DNA from: Phyllobacterium zundukense
Lineage (GTDB): Bacteria > Pseudomonadota > Alphaproteobacteria > Rhizobiales > Rhizobiaceae
Direction of reading: 5' to 3'
DNA: 64,000 bases
NCBI RefSeq assembly: GCF_025452195.1
Contig: NZ_CP104971.1
Span: 372,001-436,000 of the forward strand
A program made the position numbers and the translations under genes. Positions 8,735 through 17,630 of the stretch are shown one piece after another (position 1 is the stretch's first letter; each line of letters opens with the position of its first letter). A model generated the notes under the pieces. The model was not told the DNA's origin. It was given only the letters and a program-made list of their open reading frames with translations, and did no database searches.

Positions 8735-9823
8735 TTAACCGACGATCAGCTCAGTCCATTTCTGGTTGAGCCAGTCGGACTTGGTTGTATAGAGGTCATA
8801 GCGCGGAATGATCGGCTCGATATCGGAAGATACCGCCGCGAATTCCTTGTCGTTCAGATCGAGCAATTCGCGTTTCACTGTCGGCGAAGTACCAACCTTG
8901 CGCGATAGCGTCGCCTGAATGGCAGGCTGGCTCATGTAGTCGATGAAAATATGTGCTTCGTCGGCTTTCTTCGATGCACGCGACAGAGCCCAGCAGCCGG
9001 AGTCCTGAACGCCGCCTTCCTTGGGGAAGGTGGAACGAACCGGATGCCCTTCGGAAGCAGCGAGGCCGGTCACGTCGTGGTAATACTGCCCCATCGGAAT
9101 TTCGCCCGACTTCAGCGATTGTTCGAACTGGGCCTCGTCACGGTACCACAGGCGGACATTCGGCTTGACCTCTGCAAGCTTGTCGAAGGCCTTCAGCAGT
9201 CCTTCTTCCGTATCGAGAGCGTTGGTGCCTCCGAAGAATGTTTTTGCAGTCACTTCCAGCAGGAATGAGTTCGAAACAAGAGCGAGCAGTCCGAGCTTGT
9301 CGGCGTTGGCCTTGTCCCAGAACGCTGCCCACGACGTCGGCGCTTCCTTGTAGACATCGGTGTTGGTAACGAGCGTGATGTACCATGAGACCGCGCCGAT
9401 ACCCGCGACGGAACCATCAGGGTACTTGTTGACGAAGCGGTCAATGAGGTTCTTTGAATTCGGAATCTTTGCCAAATCGAGCGGCGTCCACAGTTTGGTC
9501 GTCTGACCCTTCAGCATTGCCACTTGCGACATCATCGAAACATCTGCGGGGGCGGCGCCAGCTTTTGCGGCCTGCTCAAGCTGGACCAGCCAGGCTTCGC
9601 CCGTTGGTTCGGCCACGGATTCGATAGCGATGCCGGTTGCTTTGGTGAATTCCGGAAAGATGTTCTTGTCGAACGAGTCTTTGAAATAGCCGCCATAGAC
9701 GCCGACCTTCAACGACTTGTCCTGCGCACGCAGGATGTTTGGCATTGCCAGAACGGCGGCACCCATCACGCCCGCACCAAGTACCGCGCGGCGGCTGGCG
9801 CCCGTCTTCAGAAAAGTGTCCAT
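8735..9823 (-). CDS. Periplasmic binding protein, spermidine/putrescine (PotD) type, with twin-arginine signal
   Basis: 362 residues from ATG 9823 (MDTFLKTGASRRAVLGAG). An AAGGAG ribosome site precedes this ATG; the open frame extends to 9958, but that N-terminus lacks protein character. The SRR motif ahead of a hydrophobic stretch ending ILRAQD suggests Tat export, known for some binding proteins of this family. The mature region begins KSLKVGVYGGYFKDSFDKN, as in the PotD/FbpA-like family. It is the first gene of the six-gene PotD-ATPase-permease-permease-amidase-oxidase run. Confidence 0.82.
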   Translation of the reverse strand: MDTFLKTGASRRAVLGAGVMGAAVLAMPNILRAQDKSLKVGVYGGYFKDSFDKNIFPEFTKATGIAIESVAEPTGEAWLVQLEQAAKAGAAPADVSMMSQVAMLKGQTTKLWTPLDLAKIPNSKNLIDRFVNKYPDGSVAGIGAVSWYITLVTNTDVYKEAPTSWAAFWDKANADKLGLLALVSNSFLLEVTAKTFFGGTNALDTEEGLLKAFDKLAEVKPNVRLWYRDEAQFEQSLKSGEIPMGQYYHDVTGLAASEGHPVRSTFPKEGGVQDSGCWALSRASKKADEAHIFIDYMSQPAIQATLSRKVGTSPTVKRELLDLNDKEFAAVSSDIEPIIPRYDLYTTKSDWLNQKWTELIVG

Positions 9824-9897
9824 TGTTGTATCTCCTTTTTGGAAGCCAGTTTGCTGGCCGAATCCCACTTCTGTTTTGTCTAATATCGAGCTGTTGT

Positions 9898-10548
9898 TCA
9901 ATGCTGACGAGCGGTTCGGAGCTCCAATATCTTTGTATAGCGCGTCAGCGGGTAGCACAGAACAAAATAGATCAGCGCTACCAATCCATAGACCGTAAAA
10001 GGTTCAAAAGTTGCGTTGTTGATGGCATTCGAGGTTCGGACCAGTTCTTCGAAACCGATGATCGAGGTCAGTGCAGTGCTCTTGATCAGCTGCACCAGAA
10101 AGCCGACGGTCGGTGCCCGCGTAATCGCGAAGGCCTGCGGCAGGATGATAAGGCGCAGCTGCGCTATGTAGTGCAGGCCGAGACTGCTTCCCGCATCCCA
10201 CTGGCCGTTTGGCAATGCTTGCACGCCGCCACGCCAGATTTCGGCGAGGTAGGCACTCGCACAGAGCGTCAGCCCGAGGACTGCGGCCGTCCATGCCTCG
10301 ATACGGAAGCCTAGCAGTGGCAAGCCGAAGAACAGCAGGAAGAGCTGCATCAGCAGCGGCGTTCCCTGGAAGAGGCCGATGTAATATTCAGCCGCACGGC
10401 GCAGCCAGCGCCGCTTGGAGATGCGGAGCAGGAGGATCGTCAATCCGGCAATCGCGCCTCCGGCAAAAGCCACGATGGACAGCAGGACCGTCCAGCGGGC
10501 TGCCAGCAGGAGATTGCGCACGATGTCCCAGAAAGTGAATTCGATCAT
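9898..10548 (-). CDS. Polar amino acid ABC transporter permease (HisM/GlnP type)
   Basis: 216 residues from ATG 10548 (MIEFTFWDIVRNLLLAARWT). Hydrophobic segments and the coupling sequence NGQWDAGSSLGLHYIAQLRLIILPQA are typical of His/Glu/Gln/Arg permeases. The ATG overlaps the upstream permease stop (ATGA), which is why it is preferred to the longer open frame. It should pair with the 10545-11213 product. No ATPase gene of this family is adjacent; the next gene downstream is the PotD-type binding protein after a 74-nt gap. Confidence 0.82.
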   Translation of the reverse strand: MIEFTFWDIVRNLLLAARWTVLLSIVAFAGGAIAGLTILLLRISKRRWLRRAAEYYIGLFQGTPLLMQLFLLFFGLPLLGFRIEAWTAAVLGLTLCASAYLAEIWRGGVQALPNGQWDAGSSLGLHYIAQLRLIILPQAFAITRAPTVGFLVQLIKSTALTSIIGFEELVRTSNAINNATFEPFTVYGLVALIYFVLCYPLTRYTKILELRTARQH

Positions 10549-11213
10549 GCCATGCCTCCGGCAATCGCGCGCCGTCCCGTTGCGAACAAGAGCCTGCGCA
10601 AGCCGATGCTCATACCGAGGTAGACAATAGTCACGACAAAGTACGTCTCGAAGGCCCGGAACGTTCGCGCCTGCAACATGTCCGCCTCGTAGGTGAGTTC
10701 GCGCACCGCAATCTGCGAAACAACCGAAGACTCCAGCATCATGATGATGATTTGGCTGGTCAGCGCCGGGAAAATGACTTTCAGCGCCTGCGGCAGCACG
10801 ATCTTGATGAAGACGAGCCACGCCGGCAGACCCAATGCCGCCGCAGCTTCCCTCTGACCGTTGGGTACGGCATCGAGCCCGGCGCCAACGATCTCGGTGG
10901 TATAGGCGGTCATATTCAGCGTCATCGCCAGCATGGCAGCGATGACAGGATCAAGGCGAATGCCAAACCGCGGGAGCCCAAAGAAGATGAAGAAGAGCTG
11001 CACCAGAAATGGCGTGTTGCGGATGAGCTCGACATAAACCCCGATGGCCTTGCGCAAGATGGGATAGCGGCTGCGTTTGGCTGCAGCCCCGAATATGCTC
11101 AGGATGACGCCAGCGACGGTGGTGACAGCGATCAGGAAGATCGTCATCGCCGCGCCGCTGGCAATCATGCCGATCGCGCCATTCAGCCAGCCGAAGTCGA
11201 GCGCATAGCCCAC
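10545..11213 (-). CDS. Polar amino acid ABC transporter permease (HisQ type)
   Basis: 222 residues. Membrane segments flank LIRNTPFLVQLFFIFFGLP, the hallmark of polar amino acid permeases, followed by NGQREAAAALGLPAWLVFIKIVLPQALK as the ATPase-coupling loop. It starts 3 nt after the binding-protein stop and overlaps the second permease by 4 nt. It should form a heterodimer with the 9898-10548 product. Basic amino acids or opine-like compounds are plausible substrates given the ureohydrolase upstream. Confidence 0.82.
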   Translation of the reverse strand: MGYALDFGWLNGAIGMIASGAAMTIFLIAVTTVAGVILSIFGAAAKRSRYPILRKAIGVYVELIRNTPFLVQLFFIFFGLPRFGIRLDPVIAAMLAMTLNMTAYTTEIVGAGLDAVPNGQREAAAALGLPAWLVFIKIVLPQALKVIFPALTSQIIIMMLESSVVSQIAVRELTYEADMLQARTFRAFETYFVVTIVYLGMSIGLRRLLFATGRRAIAGGMA

Positions 11214-11216
11214 AGA

Positions 11217-12014
11217 TCAATCCTTGAGGTTTTCAGGATTGAGCGGTGTCTTCAGCCAGGCTTCCGAGCTCTTGTTAAGACTGCCATCGCTCAGCATCTT
11301 GGTCACTGTATCGTTGATGGCCTGCTTGAGGCGATCCTCTTTCTTGTTGAGGGCAATGTGCGACGGCGATGTCAGAAGCTGGAATTTCTGCTCGGGAGCC
11401 AGGGCTTCCTGACGTGCAAGAACCTGTGCACCGACGTCATTGCCGACCACCATGAGCTGAGTCTGCCCGGAAATGAAAGCCTGGATCACTGAGTTGTAGT
11501 TGTCGAAGCGCTTGACGTCGGCCGAAGCCGGAACCACCTCTGTCAGTGATGTATCTTCCAAGGTACCACGATTGACGGCAATGCTCTTGCCGGCAAGATC
11601 ATCTTTACTCTTCACTTCAAGGGCCTTCGGCCCGATGACGGCGATGTAGTAGGGCGCATAGGCGGCAGCGAAGTCGATCACCTGCTCACGTTCCTTGCTG
11701 TGGCCGACGCTCATCAGAAGGTCGACGCGACGTTCCGTAAGATAAGGAATGCGGTTCTGACCGGTTACCGGAACCGGATTGAGCTTTACCTTCAACGCAT
11801 CGGCCAGTGCCTGGGCCACATCCATATCATAGCCTTTAAGCGTCATGTCGGCGCTGGCGGAAGAGAAGGGCGGGAAGTCGGCAAAGACGCCGACATTGAG
11901 GACGCCCGCCTTGGTGATGTCATCGATCGCATCGGCATTGGCCACACCTATACTCGCGCCGCTGATCAACAGAAGTGCGGTAAAGGATGCTCGCAGTGTC
12001 TTGTAGATTGTCAT
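11217..12014 (-). CDS. Periplasmic amino acid-binding protein, family 3 (SBP_bac_3)
   Basis: 265 residues with a signal peptide (about 1-27, ending VANADA) and the family-3 pattern AGVLNVGVFADFPPFSS, then GYDMDVAQALADAL. A GAAGGGGA ribosome site precedes ATG. It starts 97 nt after the ureohydrolase stop and probably lies in the same transcript. It delivers substrate to the two permeases directly downstream. Confidence 0.84.
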   Translation of the reverse strand: MTIYKTLRASFTALLLISGASIGVANADAIDDITKAGVLNVGVFADFPPFSSASADMTLKGYDMDVAQALADALKVKLNPVPVTGQNRIPYLTERRVDLLMSVGHSKEREQVIDFAAAYAPYYIAVIGPKALEVKSKDDLAGKSIAVNRGTLEDTSLTEVVPASADVKRFDNYNSVIQAFISGQTQLMVVGNDVGAQVLARQEALAPEQKFQLLTSPSHIALNKKEDRLKQAINDTVTKMLSDGSLNKSSEAWLKTPLNPENLKD

Positions 12015-12111
12015 TTTTATTCCCCTTCGTTGTTATTGTGATTGACGAGAACAATCCGGCTTTATGCCATTTACCGCCTCATCATTCGTTGGTTGCGTAA
12101 TTCCGGATGCA

Positions 12112-13173
12112 TCAGCGCTGGCCCTGAACGAACGGGCTGAATACCATCAGGCTGAGGATTTCGAACAGGACCTGGGCGCCCGCATGGGCGGTGTTCGTCG
12201 TGGCGTCATACTGCGGTGCAACTTCCACGACGTCACCGCCAACAAGATTGATGCCCTTGAGACCGCGGATAAGCTCAAGGACTTCACGTGTCGTCAGCCC
12301 GCCGACTTCAGGGGTGCCAGTTCCAGGAGCAAAACTTGGATCGAGGCTGTCAATATCAAAAGAAAGGTAGGTAGGACCGTCGCCGACGATTTTTCTCGCC
12401 TTTTCGATAATAGCGGGGATGCCGAGACCGGTTACTTCTTCCGCATGAATGACGGTCATGCCGGATTCGTAGGAGAATTCCCAGAGATACTCCGCCGAGC
12501 CGCGAATGCCGATCTGGATAGTACGGTTCGGATCGAGCACGCCGTCGAGGACCGCATTGCGGAAGGGACCGCCATGATGGAATTTGGTCTGGTCGAAGGC
12601 GCCTCCTGTATCGCAGTGCGCGTCAATATGGATCATGCCCACCGGGCGCTTCTTGCCGACAGCTTTCATGATCGGATGGGTAATAGAATGATCGCCGCCT
12701 ACGGAAAGTGGTACAACACCGGCATCCACGATCTGGTTGATGCGACGTTCGATGTCATCATGGCTCTGCTCGAGCCTGTAACGGCTGGCAAAAGGCACGT
12801 CGCCAATATCTGCAACGCGCAGGTCAAACACTGGTGCGCATTCGAGAACATGATTGTATGGACCGATGCGCTCGATGGTCCGCAGCGCCCGCGGACCGAA
12901 ACGCGAGCCGGTGCGATTAGTTACGCCGAGGTCCATCGGCACGCCAACCATGGCGACCTGGAGATTGCCGAAATCGGGATTGCTGGAATCGACCGGCATG
13001 TGAGGGGCGGTCAAAAAGGTCGGCATGCCCGAATACGGTGCAAGGCGCGTACCGCTTTTTGAAAAGATCTTGTCTGCGACCTTGCGGAATGTCGGGTCAA
13101 ACAACTCACCGCCATGGCTTTCCCCATATTTCGCGCGCAGTTCGTTCAGCTTTTTCTCATCCCAAGATGCCAT
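12112..13173 (-). CDS. Ureohydrolase, agmatinase/guanidinobutyrase family
   Basis: 353 residues of the arginase superfamily. All Mn ligands are visible: H162 (VGGDHS), D184, H186 and D188 (IHIDAHCD), and D273 and D275 (SFDIDSLDP). The length and the SFDIDSLDPSFAPGTGTPE block place it with agmatinase-like enzymes, which release urea from a guanidino compound such as agmatine, 4-guanidinobutyrate or proclavaminate. It is the promoter-proximal gene of the run that continues through two importers, an amidase and an oxidase, so a guanidino substrate for the pathway is likely. Exact specificity cannot be told. Confidence 0.85.
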   Translation of the reverse strand: MASWDEKKLNELRAKYGESHGGELFDPTFRKVADKIFSKSGTRLAPYSGMPTFLTAPHMPVDSSNPDFGNLQVAMVGVPMDLGVTNRTGSRFGPRALRTIERIGPYNHVLECAPVFDLRVADIGDVPFASRYRLEQSHDDIERRINQIVDAGVVPLSVGGDHSITHPIMKAVGKKRPVGMIHIDAHCDTGGAFDQTKFHHGGPFRNAVLDGVLDPNRTIQIGIRGSAEYLWEFSYESGMTVIHAEEVTGLGIPAIIEKARKIVGDGPTYLSFDIDSLDPSFAPGTGTPEVGGLTTREVLELIRGLKGINLVGGDVVEVAPQYDATTNTAHAGAQVLFEILSLMVFSPFVQGQR

Positions 13174-13312
13174 GACAAGTATCCCAATGTCCTAAGTGCG
13201 CGGGGATAAACGGATTCGGCGTGTGTTGCTGGTGGATATCCGTCGTTGTCTGTTCCCCGGGCATTTTTGCCTCGTTAAGCGTATTATCGGTGCAAAAGGC
13301 ACAGAAAAGCAA

Positions 13313-13351
13313 TTGACATTGTTATAGCTTATTGTGTGAATAAATCTCACA
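13313..13351 (+). promoter_or_regulatory. Candidate promoter and LysR box between ureohydrolase and lysR genes
   Basis: The 212-nt divergent gap (13174-13385) holds TTGACA at 13313-13318 pointing toward the LysR gene, with TGAATA 18 nt downstream. The inverted repeat TGTGA-N7-TCACA is at 13335-13351, 34 nt before the LysR ATG. The site is the right size for a LysR T-N11-A box and also resembles a CRP half-site pair with one extra spacer base. Which factor binds is inferred only. Confidence 0.45.
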
Positions 13352-13385
13352 TGACTTTCCGACAATTGGCAGCTAATGGAATTCT

Positions 13386-14435
13386 ATGACGCAAGGTCGC
13401 TTGCCCCCGCTGAACCCGTTGCGCGCCTTCGAGGCGACAGCACGACATGGCTCCGTGACTGCCGCAGCGCGTGAACTTAACGTTACACATGGCGCCATCA
13501 GCCATCAGATAAAAGCGCTGGAGGCCACTCTTGATGTCCAGCTGTTCGAACGTGGCGCTCAACGTCTCAAGCTTACGCCGCAAGGGGCGCTCCTCTTGCC
13601 GACGGTATCAAAAGCATTCGAGGATATTGCTGCGACGACTGCGCTGATCAAACGTCCCACGACAAGCGGCGAACTCACGGTGACTTGCGTGCCGGCGCTG
13701 CTTTCGCTTTGGCTCATCCCGCGCATGAACCAGTTCACCGAGCAGTATCCGGATATCAGGCTGACGCTGATTGCGTCGAACGAGTCGGATCATCTCCACT
13801 CCTCGGATGTCGATGTCTGCGTGCTCTATGGCCATGGCAATTGGGCCGACTGTTGGATAAGGCTCTGGACGACGCTGAAGCTGTTTCCTGTCGCAAGTCC
13901 GACGCTGCTCAACATGCGGCCTCTTCGCTCCGTACGCGATCTGCGCAATCACGTGCTCCTCCATGGCGACGATGGCCGTGAATGGAACACTTGGCTGGCT
14001 GCAGCCGACGCAACCGAGCACGCCCGAGGCGCGCAGCACTTCATGAGCGACGCTCGGCTCTCGACGGAAGCGGCAGTTTACGGCCAGGGCGTTGCACTGG
14101 GCGATACCATCACCGCAAGCCATCTCATTGCCAAGGGCGAGCTGATTGTCCCGTTCGACCTCACTGTGCCGGCAAACAATGCTTTCTACGTTGCCTGCCG
14201 CAATGAGGTGCGCAACGCGCCGATAGTCAAGGTTTTTATCGACTGGCTGTTTGCCTCGCTGGAGACAGATACAATCACCGAACCGCAAACCTCGGCTCGG
14301 CGTATCATCCGTCCGCGCAATGGCAAGGTCAGTGCTCAAGAGCGTCTGGCGACCCCTCCATCCATTCCAACGACTCGCCCGAAACGACTCGACCGCGCCG
14401 CTCTGAAGCGCCGGGCAAAAACCGACATCCGATAG
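13386..14435 (+). CDS. LysR family regulator, GcvA-like, with basic C-terminal tail
   Basis: 349 residues. The N-terminal HTH (NPLRAFEATARHGSVTAAAR, then ELNVTHGAISHQIKALE, residues about 10-58) is that of the GcvA/AmpR-like group, which often controls amino acid genes. The protein is some 45 residues longer than usual: after the ligand domain it ends in a Pro/Arg/Lys-rich tail (TTRPKRLDRAALKRRAKTDIR, last 21 residues). It is divergent from the ureohydrolase operon and 9 nt ahead of the aminotransferase gene, so it probably controls one or both. Confidence 0.85.
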   Translation: MTQGRLPPLNPLRAFEATARHGSVTAAARELNVTHGAISHQIKALEATLDVQLFERGAQRLKLTPQGALLLPTVSKAFEDIAATTALIKRPTTSGELTVTCVPALLSLWLIPRMNQFTEQYPDIRLTLIASNESDHLHSSDVDVCVLYGHGNWADCWIRLWTTLKLFPVASPTLLNMRPLRSVRDLRNHVLLHGDDGREWNTWLAAADATEHARGAQHFMSDARLSTEAAVYGQGVALGDTITASHLIAKGELIVPFDLTVPANNAFYVACRNEVRNAPIVKVFIDWLFASLETDTITEPQTSARRIIRPRNGKVSAQERLATPPSIPTTRPKRLDRAALKRRAKTDIR

Positions 14436-14444
14436 GACATTTTC

Positions 14445-15620
14445 ATGACTGTTGCCCGACTGAACCCGCTTGTGACGCGCTTGTCGCCTCCGCCGATCCC
14501 AGCTGTACAGGCATGGGGCAACTCTTATGACGGCAGCCTTGGCCCACTGATCGATCTATCCCAGGCTGTTCCCGGTTACCCGCCGCATCCGGATATGCTG
14601 CGTTGGCTGGGCGAAGCTGCGTCATCGCTTGCCTACACCAATTATGGTGCAATCGAGGGTGAAACTTCGCTGCGCGAAGCCTATGCGGCACACGTGTCCG
14701 AGGTCTACGGTGCAGAAATTGCCGGCGGCAACATCCACATCACATCAGGCTGCAACCAGGCGTTTATCTGCGCAGTGATGGCTGTTGCTGCGGCGGGTGA
14801 TACGGTGCTGATGAGCGATCCGTTCTATTTCAACCATGAAACGACTTTGTCGATGCTCGGCATCAAGACGGGTTTCGTCGCCTGCGACTCCGCCAATGGG
14901 TTCGTGCCGACAGTGGAAGCCGTCGAACGCGCGCTGACACCGGACGTGCGTGCTCTTACCCTCGTTACTCCCAACAATCCCACTGGCGCTATTTATCCTC
15001 CCGAAAGACTGAAGGCGATCTTCGACATCTGCCAAAAAAACGGCATCTGGCTGATCCTCGATGAGACCTACCGCGATTTTCTGCCCGAGGGCGCGGGTGC
15101 GCCGCATTTCCTTCTCGGCGAAAAGAACTGGCAGAACAATCTGATCCAGCTCTATAGCTTTTCCAAATCGTTCTGCATTCCGGGACACCGGCTCGGGGCG
15201 CTCACAGCAGGCGAGAACGTCGTCGACGAGGTCGCCAAGATCATGGACAATCTGCAGATCTGTGCGCCGCGAGCGGCTCAGGGCGCAGTTGCGCGGGCCC
15301 TGCCGGCACTCATCGAATGGCGCGCCGGAAACCGGCACGAAATCGACCTGCGAGCAAAGGCATTGCGGGAGGTCATGAAGGATCTCGGTGGTTGGAAACT
15401 AGAGGCCATCGGCGCTTATTTTGCCTTTATCCGCCATCCCTTCGAAAGCCGCTCATCGACCAAGGTGGCCGAGCACCTCGCCAAAAAAGCCGGGATTTTG
15501 AGCATTCCCGGCGAGTATTTTGGTGCAAAACACACCCAATTCCTGCGTTTTGCATTTGCCAATGCCGATGCCGAAACCATCCAGCAGCTGCGCAGCCGGA
15601 TGGTTGACTTCAGTCTGTGA
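14445..15620 (+). CDS. PLP-dependent aminotransferase, class I/II
   Basis: 391 residues with the fold-type I signature set: NNPTG (177-181), DETY (206-209) and the PLP lysine K241 in SFSKSFCIPGHRLG. It transfers an amino group between an amino acid and a keto acid in the cytoplasm. It sits 9 nt after the LysR gene on the same strand, so both are probably co-transcribed. The context of importers and ureohydrolase suggests an amine or basic amino acid substrate, but class I/II enzymes are too varied to say which. Confidence 0.83.
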   Translation: MTVARLNPLVTRLSPPPIPAVQAWGNSYDGSLGPLIDLSQAVPGYPPHPDMLRWLGEAASSLAYTNYGAIEGETSLREAYAAHVSEVYGAEIAGGNIHITSGCNQAFICAVMAVAAAGDTVLMSDPFYFNHETTLSMLGIKTGFVACDSANGFVPTVEAVERALTPDVRALTLVTPNNPTGAIYPPERLKAIFDICQKNGIWLILDETYRDFLPEGAGAPHFLLGEKNWQNNLIQLYSFSKSFCIPGHRLGALTAGENVVDEVAKIMDNLQICAPRAAQGAVARALPALIEWRAGNRHEIDLRAKALREVMKDLGGWKLEAIGAYFAFIRHPFESRSSTKVAEHLAKKAGILSIPGEYFGAKHTQFLRFAFANADAETIQQLRSRMVDFSL

Positions 15621-15647
15621 GGCAGAAAGTTGTGCTGCACGGCTATC

Positions 15648-15768
15648 GTGCGTGGTTCGACAAGCTCACCATGAGGGAGAATGGGGTTTTGCAGTGCGCG
15701 ACCCTGCTCGGATAGCTCGCTTTGCAATCAAATCACGTCCCTCATGGCGAGCTTGTCGAACCACGCAC
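15648..15768. repeat. Long imperfect inverted repeat in the aminotransferase/ggt intergenic gap
   Basis: Two 31-nt arms (15648-15678 and 15738-15768) are reverse complements with one mismatch; each contains TGGTTCGACAAGCTC or its complement. The 59-nt spacer shows no gene. The element lies between the convergent aminotransferase and gamma-glutamyltransferase genes, where the transcript would fold into a long hairpin in either direction. Its form suggests a dispersed intergenic repeat of the kind found in Rhizobiales genomes; copy number outside this window cannot be seen. Confidence 0.7.
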
Positions 15769-15783
15769 AGAGCGCTTTGCCGA

Positions 15784-17529
15784 TCAATAACCCAACGCCT
15801 CTCCAGACCCTGACCGGCTGTCCATTGCGCCGTTGTAGCGAGCGCCGCCGCCCTTCTCAATGTCGGCTAAGCTTTCACCGCCGACAAGAATACCGGCTGC
15901 CTGTCCCCAGATCGTCCAGCTCTTGTCTATCTCGACATCGTGGCCCATCTCGGTGAGGATTTTGCGTGTGTCAGATGAGAGGGCATAGGGCTCCATATAG
16001 ACCTTGTCCGGCAGCCATTGGTGATGGATGCGCGGCGCGTCGATTGCTTCCTGGATGTTCATGCCATGGTCGATGACGTTGATGATCGCTTCTAGCGTGA
16101 TCGTGATAATGCGCGCCCCGCCCGGGCTGCCAATGACCATGAAAGGCTTGCCGTCTTTCGAGATAATGGTTGGGCTCATCGAGGACAGGGGTGTCTTCTT
16201 CGGCTGGATAGCATTGGCTTCTCCTTGCACCAGCCCATAGAGATTGGCCGCACCAGGCTTGGCCGTGAAATCGTCCATCTCATTATTGAGTAATATACCT
16301 GTTCCAGGAGCAACGACACCCGCGCCGAAGGAGCCGTTGAGCGTATACGTTACAGCCACTGCGTTTCCTTCGTCATCAACAATGGAATAATGCGTGGTCT
16401 CTTTACTTTCGCCAAACCCCTTCGGCATGAGTTCTTGTGAAACGCCGGCCTTGAATGGACTGATCTTCTCGCGGATTTCCTTGGCGTACTGCTTGTCGAG
16501 CAGCTTCTCGACGGGATTGTCGACGAAATCCGGATCTCCAAGAGAGACGTTCCGATCGACGTAGGCATGCCGCATGGCCTCTACCATAGCGTGCACGGTC
16601 TCTGCTGAACCGTATCCCAGGTAGCCGAGCGGATAACCTTCGAGAACATTCAGGATCTCACAGATAATGACGCCACCAGAACTCGGTGGAGGCGATGAGA
16701 CAATGTCATAACCGCGATAGTTGCATTTGACCGGCTCAAGTTCCCGCACGGAATATTGTTCGAAATCGGCCTTTGCCAAAATGCCGCCGGTCGACGCGCT
16801 GGCTTTCACGATGGCATCCGCTGTTGCACCTCTGTAAAAAGCATCCGGTCCCTTCTCCGAAATGCCCGAAAGCGTTGCGGCGAGATCAGACTGAACCAGT
16901 GTTTCGCCGATCGCATAAGTCTTGCCATCCGGCTTCAGGAAGATTTCGGCGGCAGTCTTGTCCTTGGCAAGTTTCTTGGCGCCATTTTGCAGCGACGCAA
17001 CATCACCCTGATCGAGCACAAAGCCGTCACGGGCGAACCGGATCGCCGGGCCCATCAGTTCTTCGCGCGATTTGGTGCCATATTTGGTCCGGGCGGTCTC
17101 AAAGCCGAGGACGGAGCCAGGCACGCCCACAGCGAGATAACCATCGGTGCTCAGGCCCTTGACCATGTTGCCCTTGTCGTCGAGATACATGGTCTTGGTC
17201 GAGGCAAGCGGAGCGCGTTCGCGGAAGTCGAGAAAGGTCGTCTTGCCGTCCTTGAGACGGATGGTCATGAAGCCCCCGCCGCCGATGTTACCCGCCGTCG
17301 GATAGACGACAGCCAGCGCATAGCCGACAGCAACAGCAGCATCCACTGCATTGCCACCACCTTTGAGCACATCCACCCCAATTTGCGACGCCAAATGTTG
17401 CGCCGTAACGACCATTCCATGCTCGGCTTTTACCGGATCGGGGGAAGCCGCGAACACGGTGGCGACCGGTACAAAGCCAAAGCTCAGTGCGACAGCAAAG
17501 ACGCCAGCTTTCGTAGAGCGATAGTCCAT
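15784..17529 (-). CDS. ggt: Gamma-glutamyltransferase
   Basis: 581 residues from ATG 17529 (MDYRSTKAGV), preceded by GGAGGAAAG; the open frame to 17634 is not protein-like. It has a signal peptide (about 1-27), then the self-processed precursor with nucleophile threonine T378 in ETTHYSIVD, near the expected subunit boundary, and the GSPGGARI motif. The enzyme is periplasmic and cleaves or transfers gamma-glutamyl groups of glutathione and gamma-glutamyl amines. A role in recovering gamma-glutamylated amines would suit the adjacent amine genes, but that is inference. Confidence 0.9.
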   Translation of the reverse strand: MDYRSTKAGVFAVALSFGFVPVATVFAASPDPVKAEHGMVVTAQHLASQIGVDVLKGGGNAVDAAVAVGYALAVVYPTAGNIGGGGFMTIRLKDGKTTFLDFRERAPLASTKTMYLDDKGNMVKGLSTDGYLAVGVPGSVLGFETARTKYGTKSREELMGPAIRFARDGFVLDQGDVASLQNGAKKLAKDKTAAEIFLKPDGKTYAIGETLVQSDLAATLSGISEKGPDAFYRGATADAIVKASASTGGILAKADFEQYSVRELEPVKCNYRGYDIVSSPPPSSGGVIICEILNVLEGYPLGYLGYGSAETVHAMVEAMRHAYVDRNVSLGDPDFVDNPVEKLLDKQYAKEIREKISPFKAGVSQELMPKGFGESKETTHYSIVDDEGNAVAVTYTLNGSFGAGVVAPGTGILLNNEMDDFTAKPGAANLYGLVQGEANAIQPKKTPLSSMSPTIISKDGKPFMVIGSPGGARIITITLEAIINVIDHGMNIQEAIDAPRIHHQWLPDKVYMEPYALSSDTRKILTEMGHDVEIDKSWTIWGQAAGILVGGESLADIEKGGGARYNGAMDSRSGSGEALGY

Positions 17530-17630
17530 GGTCTTTCCTCCGGAATATTGACTGGGGGACAATGGAACCTGTTCGGCGTGGCATGTCCAGAGAAAGTGAG
17601 AAGGCGGCGGAAAAAGTGATTGCCGCCGCG

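Noticed and set aside
10548..10821. Long upstream extension of the 9898 permease frame
   Set aside because: It is a shadow of the preceding permease in another frame. The ATG at 10548 gives the ATGA overlap and a normal permease start.
12064..13062. 332-codon plus-strand frame opposite the ureohydrolase
   Set aside because: It is antisense to a gene with all catalytic residues intact, and its translation has no domain pattern.
13335..13351. CRP site TGTGA/TCACA before the second LysR gene
   Set aside because: The spacer is 7 rather than 6 nt, and the place suits a LysR box better. It is kept only as a general regulatory candidate.
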